Below, piece after piece: positions 26,251 to 35,574 of a stretch of DNA of 64,000 bases (position 1 is its first letter; every line of letters begins with the position of its first letter). Location: positions 2,232,001-2,296,000 of the forward strand of contig NZ_CP147913.1 of the NCBI RefSeq assembly GCF_037414475.1, read 5' to 3'. Made by a program: the position numbers and the translations under genes. Source of the stretch: Myxococcus stipitatus (GTDB taxonomy: Bacteria > Myxococcota > Myxococcia > Myxococcales > Myxococcaceae). The notes under the pieces were generated by a model, which worked only from the letters and a program-made list of their open reading frames with translations, was not told where the DNA came from and did no database searches.

Positions 26251-27435
26251 TTGCTGTCAGCAGCGGACACTGGACTCCTCGACGCGCTGGACCGGCACGC
26301 TCGCCGACGCGCGGAGGGCATCTCCACCCTCAGCGTCCTCGTCGGCCCACCGGCCAAGGCCCTTCGCATCTGGGATGAATGGCTTCACCGCAGTGGCCTG
26401 AAGGCCGCGTCCTCCGAGTCCGCCAACCTCTCCGGAACCGTCATCGCCTGGGCCTCGCTGCTCGCCCAGGAGCGCCATCTCCCGAGCGACGCGGAGGCCT
26501 TCGTCGTCCTCTCCCAACGCGCCTTCTCTCCGCGCGAGCTCCACTTCGAGGGCAAGACGCTCCACGAACGCCGCGTCCTCTTCGAGCGGCTCGAGCCACC
26601 TCACGGCAGGTCCGCCACCTGGGCCCTCTGCCGCCAACTCCTGGAGCTCCCTTCCGCCCCAGGCACGCTCCCCACCGAAGTCCTCGAGGGCATCACTCGC
26701 ATGCCTGTGCAGGCCCTCCACGCGCTCCTCTCGCTCATCCCCAAAGGCCGAGCCCCCGCCCTCCAGCTCCACGTCACCCCTTCCGACCCACGCAGCCTCC
26801 TGGGGGCGACAGGCCTCTGCATCATGGCCCCCTCACTCCACATCGCTTGCCTGCTGCCGCCGGAGGTCTTCGCGGAGACGCATGGACTCAAGGAATCCCA
26901 TGGACTCGCCATGCTGCATGAGGGCCTCATCGAGGTGCCCACTCTTTCCCTGGTGACCACCGGCGAGGCCCTCGCCTCCGAACAACCCGAGCCGCCCCTC
27001 CTCGACCGCTTCAAGCAGAGCGCCCAGGCCGTCCTCGCGGAACGGAAGAAGAACGAGGCCCGTGCGCGCAGCAAGGCCGAGCGCTTCCTCTACAACAAGG
27101 TCCTCCAGAGCCACCCCGCCACCCGGGGTCTCTTCACGCTCAACGCCACCGTCGACCTCGGCGACGGCAGCCGACCCTTGGAAGTCGACTTCCTCTGCCG
27201 CGAGCTCCGCATCGCCGTCGAAATCGACGGCTACCACCACTTCCTCGAACCCGAACGCTTCCGCCGGGACCGGCGCAAGGACCTCGCCCTCCAACGCGCG
27301 GGCTACTGGGTGGCCCGCTTCCTCGAGGAGGACGTCGTGCCCCGGTACGAAGAAATCCTGAAGACCCTCGAATCGCTCATGGCCGCCCGGCGGCAAGAAG
27401 CCACCACGCAGAGGACACCCCATGGACAGTCGTGA
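26251..27435 (+). CDS. Protein with C-terminal VSR/DUF559-like PD-(D/E)XK nuclease domain
   Basis: 394 residues, read from TTG 26251 (GGGGGA 4 nt upstream); the exact start is uncertain. The first ~270 residues match nothing I recognise and include a charged stretch AERKKNEARARSKAE leading into the nuclease. The C-terminal ~120 residues carry Glu277 in SKAERFLYN, Asp313 in PLEVDFL, Glu324 in VEIDGYHHF and a following RRKDLALQRAGYWVARF, the layout of VSR/DUF559 single-strand or mismatch-type nucleases. Codon choice is unusually rich in CTC/TCC/GTC compared with the cupin gene upstream, a possible sign of transfer. It overlaps the next gene by 14 nt, so the two are co-translated. Likely nuclease of a defence or DNA-repair module. 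Confidence 0.75.
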   Translation: MLSAADTGLLDALDRHARRRAEGISTLSVLVGPPAKALRIWDEWLHRSGLKAASSESANLSGTVIAWASLLAQERHLPSDAEAFVVLSQRAFSPRELHFEGKTLHERRVLFERLEPPHGRSATWALCRQLLELPSAPGTLPTEVLEGITRMPVQALHALLSLIPKGRAPALQLHVTPSDPRSLLGATGLCIMAPSLHIACLLPPEVFAETHGLKESHGLAMLHEGLIEVPTLSLVTTGEALASEQPEPPLLDRFKQSAQAVLAERKKNEARARSKAERFLYNKVLQSHPATRGLFTLNATVDLGDGSRPLEVDFLCRELRIAVEIDGYHHFLEPERFRRDRRKDLALQRAGYWVARFLEEDVVPRYEEILKTLESLMAARRQEATTQRTPHGQS

Positions 27436-28393
27436 CAACCGTTTGGCGGGACTCATCCTCACCTGGTTCGCACCCCGGCCCCAACGCCGAGGAACCCGCG
27501 CGGACCTGGAGAAGGCCCTGCGCTCCTTCGTGGAGCACCGACTCAGCCGCGCCGAGTGGAAGTCCCGCCTCGATACCGAGTTGGAGGACCTGCTGCGTGA
27601 AGGCCTCGTGAAACCCCAGGGCAAGGCCACCCTGGAGCTCACGCCCTCGGGTTCCTCCCGCGTCCTCCAGTTCCTCCGCGTGGAGCAGCTCCCCAAGGGC
27701 CTCAACTGGAAGAAGCTCAAGGCCACCTATCTCCTCGCCCACTGCCTCGACCTCCCGCTGACCAAGGCCGTGGCGCAGCGCCTCGCCGACGCGGATGGCA
27801 TGCGCGCCGCGGTGCTCGCCCGTCAGTACCCCAACGTGGCGGAGGGCTCACCGTCCCTCTCCCAGCTTCGCGACCGGCTCCTCTGGAAGCAGCTCGGCGT
27901 GGACTCGCAGCGGCCCTTCACACTCCGCGCCGTTCAAGCGCACCTCCTCGGCGAGTTGCTCGAAGCCGAGGTGAAGGACCCGCGCAAGGCCGTCGAACAA
28001 CTCGCGGCGCGTGCGGCAGGCGCCTCCCGCACGGACGCGGAGGCCGTGCGCCAAACGCTCCTGCGTGACTGGGCGCTCACCACCGCGCCCGCTCGTGACA
28101 TCGCTCCCCCGCCCTCCCCTGCCGTGGACTTCGCCGAACACGTCCTCGCCGTGGCCCGAGCCCTGCCCACCGGCCGCTTCGGCCGCGACAAGGTGTTCAT
28201 CTCCCACGTGTGGAAGGCCCTCCAACCCGAATGGAGCAACCGAGAGGCCTTCGACGCCGCGCTCCTGGAAGCCAACCGCACCCAGCAACTGTCCCTGACA
28301 CGCGCGGACCTCGTCTCGGCCATGGACCCCACGGACGTGGCCGAGTCCGAGGTGCGCTCACTCGGCGCCAGCTTCCACTTCGTCGTCATCTGA
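27422..28393 (+). CDS. Unknown protein, middle gene of nuclease/ATPase operon
   Basis: 323 residues from ATG 27422, inside the end of the nuclease gene. I do not recognise the family. It is soluble and helical, with no signal peptide or membrane helix. The N-terminal ~90 residues (RADLEKALRSFVEHRLSR, LLREGLVKPQGKATLELT) look like a winged-helix unit, and a second possible winged-helix region near 240-300 contains RFGRDKVFISHVWKAL and FDAALLEANRTQQLSL. DNA binding or an adaptor role between the nuclease and the ATPase is an inference from this and the operon. The ATPase gene begins 22 nt downstream behind AGGAG. Confidence 0.65.
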   Translation: MDSRDNRLAGLILTWFAPRPQRRGTRADLEKALRSFVEHRLSRAEWKSRLDTELEDLLREGLVKPQGKATLELTPSGSSRVLQFLRVEQLPKGLNWKKLKATYLLAHCLDLPLTKAVAQRLADADGMRAAVLARQYPNVAEGSPSLSQLRDRLLWKQLGVDSQRPFTLRAVQAHLLGELLEAEVKDPRKAVEQLAARAAGASRTDAEAVRQTLLRDWALTTAPARDIAPPPSPAVDFAEHVLAVARALPTGRFGRDKVFISHVWKALQPEWSNREAFDAALLEANRTQQLSLTRADLVSAMDPTDVAESEVRSLGASFHFVVI

Positions 28394-28415
28394 TTCGCCC
28401 CCTTCAGGAGCGCGC

Positions 28416-31400
28416 ATGTCCAGCGACCCTCGACTCGAGGTCTTCCTCTCCGACAGCGGCGAGGTCTTCAGCGGCGTCCAACAGGGCCAGTACCTCTGGC
28501 AGCCGGACCCGTTCGACGTGGAGACCCTCAACGCCCCCGCCCGCCGCGCCTTCAAGCGCCTGTTGGACCGCGCCACGGCGTCACCGCCTCCGGACACGGG
28601 AAAAATCCTGCTCCTCCTGGGCGAGTCCGGCTGCGGCAAGACGCACCTGGTGCGCGCGTTCCGCAACCACGCCCACGGCCAGCAGCGAGGCTTCACCGGC
28701 TACATGCCCATGACGGTCGATGCGACGCACTACGACCGCTATCTCCTCTCCAACCTCATCGACTCACTGGACCACCCCTACGACGTGTCCCAGGGCGATG
28801 ACAGCGGACTGATGCACCTGTCCAACCTCCTGATGTCCCAGTGCACCAGCCTCTTCGCGCCGCTCATCGAACACGAGCAGAAGATTCTGGAAGACGATGA
28901 ACTGCACGGCACCGTCCGAGCCGTCGCGGACGAACTCCTCTCCGACCCGCGCTTCCACAACGTCGAGGTGGACCTGCTGCGCGCGCTCATCTACTTCCAG
29001 CGCAGGGACCCGCGCATCAACCGCCGCCTCTTCAACTGGCTGCGCTGCGAGGACGTCTCCCCCGAGGACCGGAAGGTCATCGGCGAGCTCGTCCCGCGCA
29101 CGTCGGACGACAGCGCCGCGCGCATGGTGGAGCACTTGGGCCGCCTCATGGGCGCGCTGAACCACGCCCTGGTGCTCTGCGTGGACCAGGTCGAGGACAT
29201 CAGCGACTTCGAGCATCGCCCGCAGATGGAGAGCTCTTTCCGCCGGGCGATGAACACGCTGGCCGCCATCGCGGGCAAGGTGCCTCGCGCCGTGGTGGTG
29301 GTCTGCTGCCTGTCCGACTACTGGGAGAAGATGCGGCCCCTGCTCACGCAGGCCATGGTCGACCGCATCGAGAACGACCCGGAGCCCGTGACGCTGGAGC
29401 GCACCGTCACCGCGAACACCGCGCGCGACATGGCGGCCCGCAGGCTGCGCTCCCTCTACGAACAGCGAGGCGCGGCCCACATCGCGGACGAGCCCACGTA
29501 CCCCATTCCCATCAAGGGCTTCGAGGCCCTGGGAGGACAGCGCGCCCGCGACGTCCTCAATGAGTGCCGCCGCTACCGCGAGCGCGCCATCGACCAGCAG
29601 CGTCTCCCCGAGACCTTCCCCCTGCCCCAACCCACCCGGAGCCGAGGCGGTGGGACGATGACCGGCGACGGGCGGCTCAACCTCGAGCAGGCCTGGACCG
29701 ACTTCCGTGCCGCCTACAAGGAGAAGCTCCCCGAGGACGCCTCTGACATCACCGCCCTGCTCGCCTGGGCCGTCGAAATCAGCAGCGAGGAACTCGGCGG
29801 CTCGCCGCGCTTCGTGGTGAAGCCCCGCAATGGAAATGACCTGGTGGACATTGGCGAACACCCTTCCGGCAACAAGTTCGTCCTCGCGCTCTGTGACCGG
29901 AGCCCGAGAGGCGGAGGTCTCGGCCACCAGATGACCGCTGCCCTCAAAGCCGCCGCAGGCAGCACGCCCATCCTCATCCGGACGTCTGAATTTCCTTCCT
30001 CGACGGGGACCATCGTCGCGGACCAGTTGGGCAAACTCATCCGGCAAGGCGGACGCAGGGTGGTCCTGGGTGACAGCGAACTGAGAGACCTGGTCGCCAT
30101 GCGCGACTTCCGAGCGCAGCATGTCGGCCAGGCCGCCTTCGCCGAGTGGTCGCGCACAGCCCGCCCCATCACCCGGCTCAAGTCCATGGGGGACATCCTC
30201 GGACTGGAGCGGCTGGGGCTCCCGTCCACCGCGAGCCCCTCGAATCCAAAGCCCCCGCAGGACTCCACGCCTCCAAGGTCCGTGGAAACGCACGCCCGCG
30301 TCGCCCCAGCCGGGCCGGAGAAGAACCACGTGCCGCCCGTGCAGACACGGATGTTCAACGACTCCGTCACCACGCCGTTCGGCAAGGCACTGCCCGTCGA
30401 GCCTCGTCCCCCATCGGCGCCAACGCCGGTGCCCCTCCGAATCACCCGCACCGACAACCCGGTGCCGAGAGTGGGGCTCGCGAACAGCGACGCGGACATT
30501 GACTCACTCCACATCATGCCTGCGGGACGCCTTCTGCCGGAGCAGGAGCCACGTATCGCCGCGCCCTCCACCGTCCCTGGGCTCGCGCGAAAGAACCGCA
30601 TCACTCCCGCGTCGGGGACGCCCATTCCCTCCGAGGTGCTCACGGGTGCACTGAAACTCGGGAGCTCGGAGGGACTGCTCGCGCAGACCATCACCCTGGA
30701 GCCAACCGACCTGACCCGTCACAGCGCCTTCCTCGGCGGCACGGGGAGCGGGAAGACGACGCTCGCGCTCAACATCCTGGAGCAGCTTCTGCTGCGAGGC
30801 ATCCCCGTCATCCTCGTGGACAGGAAGGGAGACCTCGCCACCTACGCTCGCGCGGAGTCCTGGAACGAGCCCCTGGAAGACGCGGCCCTGCGCGAACGTC
30901 GGCGGCTGCTCCGCGAGCGTGTGGACGTGGCGCTCTACACACCGGGCCGCTCGGACGGCAGACCCCTGGCGATTCCCGTCGTGCCCCATGGACTCGAGTC
31001 CCTTCCCACCGAGGAGCGTGAGCAATCCGTCCAGCAGGCGGCGGATGCCATCGCCGGGATGCTCGACTACCGGACCAGCCCCAACGACAGGGCCGCGAAG
31101 GCCGTCCTCGCACAGGCCTTGCGGTTGTTGATGAACCAGTCCCTGGGCAAGGAAGTCACCTTGGAGCTGCTCCAGCAGTTCGTCACCGCCCAGGACCCGG
31201 CGCTCCTCGAAGCAACGGATGGCATCCCGACGAAGACCTTCTCCAAGCTCGCCCAGGACCTCAGCGTGCTACGCATCAACCTGCGCACGCTGCTGTCGGC
31301 AGGGGGAGAGCGGCTCGACCTGGATGAGCTGCTCGGGCGCGGCGCTCACGGTGTTCCCGGGCGCACGCGGCTGAGCATCATCAGCACCAAGTTCCTAGGG

Positions 31401-31910
31401 GACAACTCGCGCATCCTCTTCTGGGTGTCGCAGCTCCTCCTGGAGACCCTGCGGTGGGCCAGCCAACATCCCTCGTCGAAGCTCCAGGCCGTGCTCCTCT
31501 TCGACGAAGCGGACATGTACCTGCCCGCGACGAGCAAGCCCGCGACCAAGGAGCCCATGGAGAGCCTGCTCAGGCGGGCTCGCTCCGCGGGAGTGGGCGT
31601 GATGCTCGCCACTCAGAGCCCCGGGGACTTCGACTACAAGTGCCGCGAAAACGTGCAGGCCTGGTTCGTGGGGAAAATCACCCAGGAGAACGCGCTGAAG
31701 AGGGTCCGGCCGCTCTTCGTGGACGCCCGCGTCGACGCCGACGCCCGCCTCCCAGGCCAGAAGACAGGGCAGTTCCATGTGCTGAACGATGGCCGCGTCC
31801 AGCAGCTCAAGGCGGACCGCTCCGTCATCAAGACCACGCAGCTCTCCGAGGACCAGATACTCGAGCTCGCCCGGCTCAGCCGTAAGCAGCCAGGGCCGGA
31901 CACGCCCTGA
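28416..31910 (+). CDS. Large protein with two ATPase modules: AAA/STAND-like and HerA/FtsK-like
   Basis: 1164 residues from ATG 28416 with AGGAG upstream. Module 1: Walker A GESGCGKT (69-76), Walker B VLCVDQVED (Asp257), then a helical region, as in STAND/KAP/Orc-like ATPases. A middle region (~440-610) with FVVKPRNGNDLVDIG and PILIRTSEFPSS may be a degenerate nuclease-like or sensor fold. A Pro-rich linker (~610-740) follows. Module 2: Walker A GGTGSGKT (774-781), VILVDRKGDL, Walker B LLFDEADMY (Asp1030/Glu1031) and VMLATQSPGDF, matching HerA/VirB4-type DNA pumps. No membrane segment. With the nuclease upstream it probably forms an ATP-driven DNA-translocating and cutting complex. Confidence 0.85.
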   Translation: MSSDPRLEVFLSDSGEVFSGVQQGQYLWQPDPFDVETLNAPARRAFKRLLDRATASPPPDTGKILLLLGESGCGKTHLVRAFRNHAHGQQRGFTGYMPMTVDATHYDRYLLSNLIDSLDHPYDVSQGDDSGLMHLSNLLMSQCTSLFAPLIEHEQKILEDDELHGTVRAVADELLSDPRFHNVEVDLLRALIYFQRRDPRINRRLFNWLRCEDVSPEDRKVIGELVPRTSDDSAARMVEHLGRLMGALNHALVLCVDQVEDISDFEHRPQMESSFRRAMNTLAAIAGKVPRAVVVVCCLSDYWEKMRPLLTQAMVDRIENDPEPVTLERTVTANTARDMAARRLRSLYEQRGAAHIADEPTYPIPIKGFEALGGQRARDVLNECRRYRERAIDQQRLPETFPLPQPTRSRGGGTMTGDGRLNLEQAWTDFRAAYKEKLPEDASDITALLAWAVEISSEELGGSPRFVVKPRNGNDLVDIGEHPSGNKFVLALCDRSPRGGGLGHQMTAALKAAAGSTPILIRTSEFPSSTGTIVADQLGKLIRQGGRRVVLGDSELRDLVAMRDFRAQHVGQAAFAEWSRTARPITRLKSMGDILGLERLGLPSTASPSNPKPPQDSTPPRSVETHARVAPAGPEKNHVPPVQTRMFNDSVTTPFGKALPVEPRPPSAPTPVPLRITRTDNPVPRVGLANSDADIDSLHIMPAGRLLPEQEPRIAAPSTVPGLARKNRITPASGTPIPSEVLTGALKLGSSEGLLAQTITLEPTDLTRHSAFLGGTGSGKTTLALNILEQLLLRGIPVILVDRKGDLATYARAESWNEPLEDAALRERRRLLRERVDVALYTPGRSDGRPLAIPVVPHGLESLPTEEREQSVQQAADAIAGMLDYRTSPNDRAAKAVLAQALRLLMNQSLGKEVTLELLQQFVTAQDPALLEATDGIPTKTFSKLAQDLSVLRINLRTLLSAGGERLDLDELLGRGAHGVPGRTRLSIISTKFLGDNSRILFWVSQLLLETLRWASQHPSSKLQAVLLFDEADMYLPATSKPATKEPMESLLRRARSAGVGVMLATQSPGDFDYKCRENVQAWFVGKITQENALKRVRPLFVDARVDADARLPGQKTGQFHVLNDGRVQQLKADRSVIKTTQLSEDQILELARLSRKQPGPDTP

Positions 31911-31961
31911 GGTGAACGGGCGGCGCGGGAGCCTCGAGTTCCTGCTAGGAAGCGCGTCGGA

Positions 31962-33413
31962 ATGAGCACCCGGCCGCTTCCTCCTCCGTTGGACCGCGAG
32001 CGCTTCGCTGCGCTCGTGGCCCAGGGCTTCAACCAGGTCCCCGTGTATCGACGGCTGGAGCCTGGAGCCCTCCGGCCCGTGGACCTGCTGCGAGCCCTTC
32101 CTCCAGGACACCGGTTCCTGCTGGAGAGCACGCGTGTGAGCACGGAGGGGCGCTACTCGTTCGTCGGGGCCCAGCCCTTCCTGCGCTTCTCCGCCAAGGG
32201 CGAGCAGTGCTTCGTCGATGACGTGCTCCAGCCTGGAGCACCGCTGGAGACGCTCCGAACCCTGCTCAGGAAGTGGCGCGGTGTCAGCCAGCCGGGCTTG
32301 CCGCTGTTCCTCGGCGGCGCCGTGGGCTTCTTCTCCTACGAGGCCCTGCACTACTTCGAGTCACTCCCTCGCCATCCTCGCGATGACCTGAAGCTGCCGG
32401 ACATCGCCCTGTCCTTCGTGGACAGCTTCCTGGTGGTGGACCACCTGGAGGGCCAACTGCTCGCCGTCGCCACGGGCGCGGATTGGGTGGATTGCCAGCA
32501 GCGGCTGGACGCACTCGAAGCCCAGGTGCGGAGGGCTGTCGCCACGCCTCCTCCCGCGCCACCAGCCCCGGGCACGCCCCTCGCGGAGGCGCGCTCCAAC
32601 TTCACACAGCCGGAGTATCTGGACGCGGTGGAGCGAGTGCGCGAGTACATCCGCGCGGGAGACACGTATCAGGTCAATCTCTCGCAGCGGCTGGAGGTGG
32701 ACTTCCCCGGCGAGCCCCTGGCGCTCTACGAGACGCTGTCCGCCACGAACCCCGTCCACTTCGCGAGCTACCTCGAAGGCGAGGGCTTCCAGGTCGTGAG
32801 CGCTTCGCCCGAGCGGCTCGTCCGCGTGGAGCAAGGACGCGCCATCACCCGCCCCATCGCGGGGACTCGGCGCCGAGGCACCGCCGAGGAGGACGCCCGG
32901 TTCGTCCAGGAGCTGCGCACCAGCGAGAAGGAGCGCGCCGAGCACGCGATGCTCGTCGACCTGGAGCGCAATGACCTGGGACGTGTCTGCGCCTACGGCA
33001 CCGTCGCGGTGACGAAGCTGATGGAGATCGTCGAGTACGCCCACGTCCTGCACATCGAGTCGGAGGTGACCGGACAGCTCGCGCCGGGAGTCGAGCCACT
33101 CGATGTGGTGGGGGCGCTATTCCCCGGCGGGACGATTACGGGGGTGCCGAAGATTCGCACCATGCAGCTCATCGGCGAGCTGGAGCCGCAGACTCGGGGC
33201 CTCTACACGGGGTCCCTCGGCTACCTGTCCTTCACGGGGGACATGGACCTGAACATCGTCATCCGCACGCTGCTCGTGAAGGACGGCCGGGCCTACGCGC
33301 AAGTGGGCGGCGGCATCGTCCACGACTCACAGGCGCGCCAGGAGTACAAGGAGACGCTCAACAAGGCGCGCTCGCAACTGCTGGCGCTCTCCGCGAGCGG
33401 AGGGGCTCGATGA
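31962..33413 (+). CDS. Chorismate-binding anthranilate/aminodeoxychorismate synthase component I
   Basis: 483 residues from ATG 31962. It has the full TrpE/PabB layout: N-terminal domain with [18 protein letters not shown], then the chorismate-binding domain with [34 protein letters not shown] and [15 protein letters not shown]. Position 300 is Ala in PIAGT and LLES (53-56) is present, both features of TrpE; classical PabB has Lys in PIKGT. Yet the operon continues with a PabA/TrpG glutaminase (ATGA overlap) and a PabC-like lyase, which argues for p-aminobenzoate synthesis. Either product, anthranilate or aminodeoxychorismate, is therefore possible, and I give no symbol. Confidence 0.9.
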   Translation: MSTRPLPPPLDRERFAALVAQGFNQVPVYRRLEPGALRPVDLLRALPPGHRFLLESTRVSTEGRYSFVGAQPFLRFSAKGEQCFVDDVLQPGAPLETLRTLLRKWRGVSQPGLPLFLGGAVGFFSYEALHYFESLPRHPRDDLKLPDIALSFVDSFLVVDHLEGQLLAVATGADWVDCQQRLDALEAQVRRAVATPPPAPPAPGTPLAEARSNFTQPEYLDAVERVREYIRAGDTYQVNLSQRLEVDFPGEPLALYETLSATNPVHFASYLEGEGFQVVSASPERLVRVEQGRAITRPIAGTRRRGTAEEDARFVQELRTSEKERAEHAMLVDLERNDLGRVCAYGTVAVTKLMEIVEYAHVLHIESEVTGQLAPGVEPLDVVGALFPGGTITGVPKIRTMQLIGELEPQTRGLYTGSLGYLSFTGDMDLNIVIRTLLVKDGRAYAQVGGGIVHDSQARQEYKETLNKARSQLLALSASGGAR

Positions 33414-33973
33414 TTCTCCTCATCGACAACTTCGATTCGTTCACCTTCAACCTCGTCCAGGCGCTCGGGACGCAGGGGGCGCGATTGAAGGTGGTGCGCA
33501 ATGACGCCATCACCGTGGCGGACATCGAAGCGCTCAAGCCCGACCGCATCGTCATCTCCCCGGGCCCCGGGACACCAGATGACGCGGGCGTCTCGCTGGA
33601 GGTCATTCGCGCCTTCGGCGGACGCGTGCCGCTGCTCGGGGTGTGTCTGGGACACCAGTGCCTCGGGCAGGTCTTCGGCGCGAAGGTCGTGCGTGCTCCG
33701 GTGCCGGTCCACGGGAAGACGGCGGAGGTGCGCCACGAGGGACACGGAGTCTTTCGCGGGTTGCCCGACCCCTTCACCGCCGCGCGCTATCACTCGCTCG
33801 TGGTGGACCGCGAGAGCCTCCCCGGCTGCCTGGAGGTGACTGCCTGGCACGAGGGCCTCATCATGGGCATGCGTCACCGCGAGCTGCCGGCGCTCGAAGG
33901 CGTACAGTTCCATCCCGAGTCCTTCCTCACCACGCACGGGCCCAGACTCCTCGCCAACTTCCTCGCGGCTTGA
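33410..33973 (+). CDS. pabA: Glutamine amidotransferase component II (PabA/TrpG type)
   Basis: 187 residues, ATG overlapping the component I stop. Class I glutaminase triad: Cys79 in GVCLGHQ, and His plus Glu in FHPES near the C-terminus; oxyanion motif [11 protein letters not shown]. It releases ammonia from glutamine and channels it to the chorismate enzyme encoded just upstream. PabA and TrpG are often one amphibolic protein, so it may serve both folate and tryptophan pathways. Length is normal for the family. Confidence 0.9.
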   Translation: MILLIDNFDSFTFNLVQALGTQGARLKVVRNDAITVADIEALKPDRIVISPGPGTPDDAGVSLEVIRAFGGRVPLLGVCLGHQCLGQVFGAKVVRAPVPVHGKTAEVRHEGHGVFRGLPDPFTAARYHSLVVDRESLPGCLEVTAWHEGLIMGMRHRELPALEGVQFHPESFLTTHGPRLLANFLAA

Positions 33974-33983
33974 AGGAGCCTCC

Positions 33984-34808
33984 ATGTTCTCCACGGTGGC
34001 GGTGAATGGCGAAGTGAAGCGCTGGGAGGACCTGCGCTTGCACGACTTCTCCCAGGGCTTCTTTTTTGGCGCGGGGTTCTTCACCACGTTCCGCATCGAC
34101 AACGGGTCGCCGCTGTTCCTCGCGCGGCATCTGGCGCGGCTCTCCGCGAGTGTCTCGGCCTTCCCCACCACGGTCCGCGCACCACCACCGGAGGTGATGC
34201 ATGTGGAAGCCGTGCGGGACACCCTGCGCCGATGTCTGGACTCCGACGCGGCGCTGGGTGCCCGCTTCACCGGCGTGGGCAAGTTGGCCGTGAGCGACGG
34301 AAAGCTCCTGCTCACCCTGCGGCCTCCCGCACCTGACGCCGAGCGAAGCCAACGCGAGGGACGCACCGTGGACTCCGTGGAGTCAGGGGCGTACCGCCAC
34401 GGGGAACCCACCCCCAATCACAAGGGCCTGTCCTACTTCCGTCAGTACTCGCTCATGGCCAACATGCCGCTGCTGGCCAACGAACGGGGCCACGCGTGTG
34501 AGCTCCCCACCGCGAACCTGTTCGTCCTCCTCGATGGCCAGCTCGTCACGCCGCCACTCGATGCGCCCTGCCTGCCAGGCATCATCCGTCGGGTGCTCCT
34601 CGATGCGGGGCAAGTCAACGGCGTGCCCGTGTTTGAGCAGGCCCTTCCGCTCTCGCGACTCACGGAGGCTCGGGCCTGTGTCATCACCAACTCCGCCGTG
34701 CTGGTGAGTGGCGTCACACGACTGTTGGGACAGGCCCTGCCGGACAGCCTGTCCCTCGCCGAGCGTTTGCGAACACATGTGCTCGAAATGGCGGCCCGCG
34801 AAGGTTGA
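33984..34808 (+). CDS. pabC: Class IV PLP enzyme, aminodeoxychorismate lyase (PabC)-like
   Basis: 274 residues from ATG 33984 with AAGGAG upstream, 10 nt after pabA. Fold-type IV features: GFFFGAGFFTTFRI, Lys147 in NHKGLSYFRQY as the probable Schiff-base lysine, and the phosphate-binding ELPTANLFVLLDG and TNSAVLVSGVTRL. By operon position it would convert aminodeoxychorismate to p-aminobenzoate and pyruvate for folate. A D-amino-acid or branched-chain aminotransferase is the main alternative within the family. No terminator hairpin is obvious behind it. Confidence 0.83.
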   Translation: MFSTVAVNGEVKRWEDLRLHDFSQGFFFGAGFFTTFRIDNGSPLFLARHLARLSASVSAFPTTVRAPPPEVMHVEAVRDTLRRCLDSDAALGARFTGVGKLAVSDGKLLLTLRPPAPDAERSQREGRTVDSVESGAYRHGEPTPNHKGLSYFRQYSLMANMPLLANERGHACELPTANLFVLLDGQLVTPPLDAPCLPGIIRRVLLDAGQVNGVPVFEQALPLSRLTEARACVITNSAVLVSGVTRLLGQALPDSLSLAERLRTHVLEMAAREG

Positions 34809-35104
34809 GGGCCACCTCGAGCGTGTCCGCGAACAGGTCGAGCGGTGTCCCGCGTGCGCATACGCCACGGGCGCACCGCGCCGCTTGCCAGACGCCTTCG
34901 TGGGAGACAGGGGCGGCAGCGCCAACAGCCTGCGCGACGGGTGCCGCATGCACTTGGTGCGGGCTGTCATCCCTACCCGCTCGGACCGGCCGCGCCCTCG
35001 CTCCTTCCGCCACGCGGCTTGTCGCAAGCGCTGCCGCGTGGAGTGTCATGCCTTGAGGCCCGGATGCGCTGGTGCTCAATGGAGGTTTCCCCCAGACTCG
35101 GGGG
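34809..35104 (+). other. 296-bp interval without a convincing gene
   Basis: Between pabC and the thioesterase. Short open frames exist on both strands but are Arg-, Ala- and Cys-rich shadows without a ribosome site or recognisable motif. A short hairpin (CCCCC/GGGGG around 35088-35104) sits immediately before the thioesterase start and might modulate it. Nothing else was recognised. Confidence 0.4.
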
Positions 35105-35548
35105 ATGGCAACCCAGCAAGAGATCGCGGCCTTCATCGCCGCCGAATTCCCGCAGACGCGAGTGCGGATTCTCGAGGTCGGGGACCGCACAGCCACCGTG
35201 GCGCATGAGGTCGGGGTCGCGGAGCTGCGGCCAGGCGGTACGGTGTCGGGCCCCGTGCTGATGGCCACCGCCGACCTGGCGCTCTATGTCGCGATTCTGG
35301 GAGCGATTGGCATCGTTCCCCTCACCGTGACGACGAGCCTGAGCTTCAACTTCATGCGCAAGCCCTCGGCGGACCGGCGCATCGTGGGTGTCTGCAAGTT
35401 GCTGAAGCTGGGACGGACGCTGGCGGTGGGTGAGGTGTCGCTCTACTCGGAGGGACTGCGGGAGCCCGTGGCCCACGCGGTGGGGACCTACGCGATTCCA
35501 CCCGTGGACGCCGACTCCACGGGGCGCACCGCGCACTGTCGCGGGTAG
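35105..35548 (+). CDS. PaaI-like hotdog-fold thioesterase
   Basis: 147 residues, taken from ATG 35105; GTG 35072 is in frame but starts before the hairpin-like repeat and adds no family sequence. Hotdog features: LRPGGTVSGPVLMATADLALYVAIL (helix plus catalytic Asp region, in part TADLAL), TTSLSFNFMRKP and the closing LYSEGLREPVAHAVGTYAIP. This is the PaaI/YigI type of acyl-CoA thioesterase, cytosolic. It is likely monocistronic; substrate unknown. Confidence 0.85.
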   Translation: MATQQEIAAFIAAEFPQTRVRILEVGDRTATVAHEVGVAELRPGGTVSGPVLMATADLALYVAILGAIGIVPLTVTTSLSFNFMRKPSADRRIVGVCKLLKLGRTLAVGEVSLYSEGLREPVAHAVGTYAIPPVDADSTGRTAHCRG

Positions 35549-35574
35549 TCCACCAGGGTTCGTTCGAAGCGCTC

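Noticed and set aside
34714..35268. 184-residue minus-strand open frame in the pabC-thioesterase gap
   Set aside because: No ribosome site, no family match, and it overlaps two plus-strand genes; treated as unannotated.
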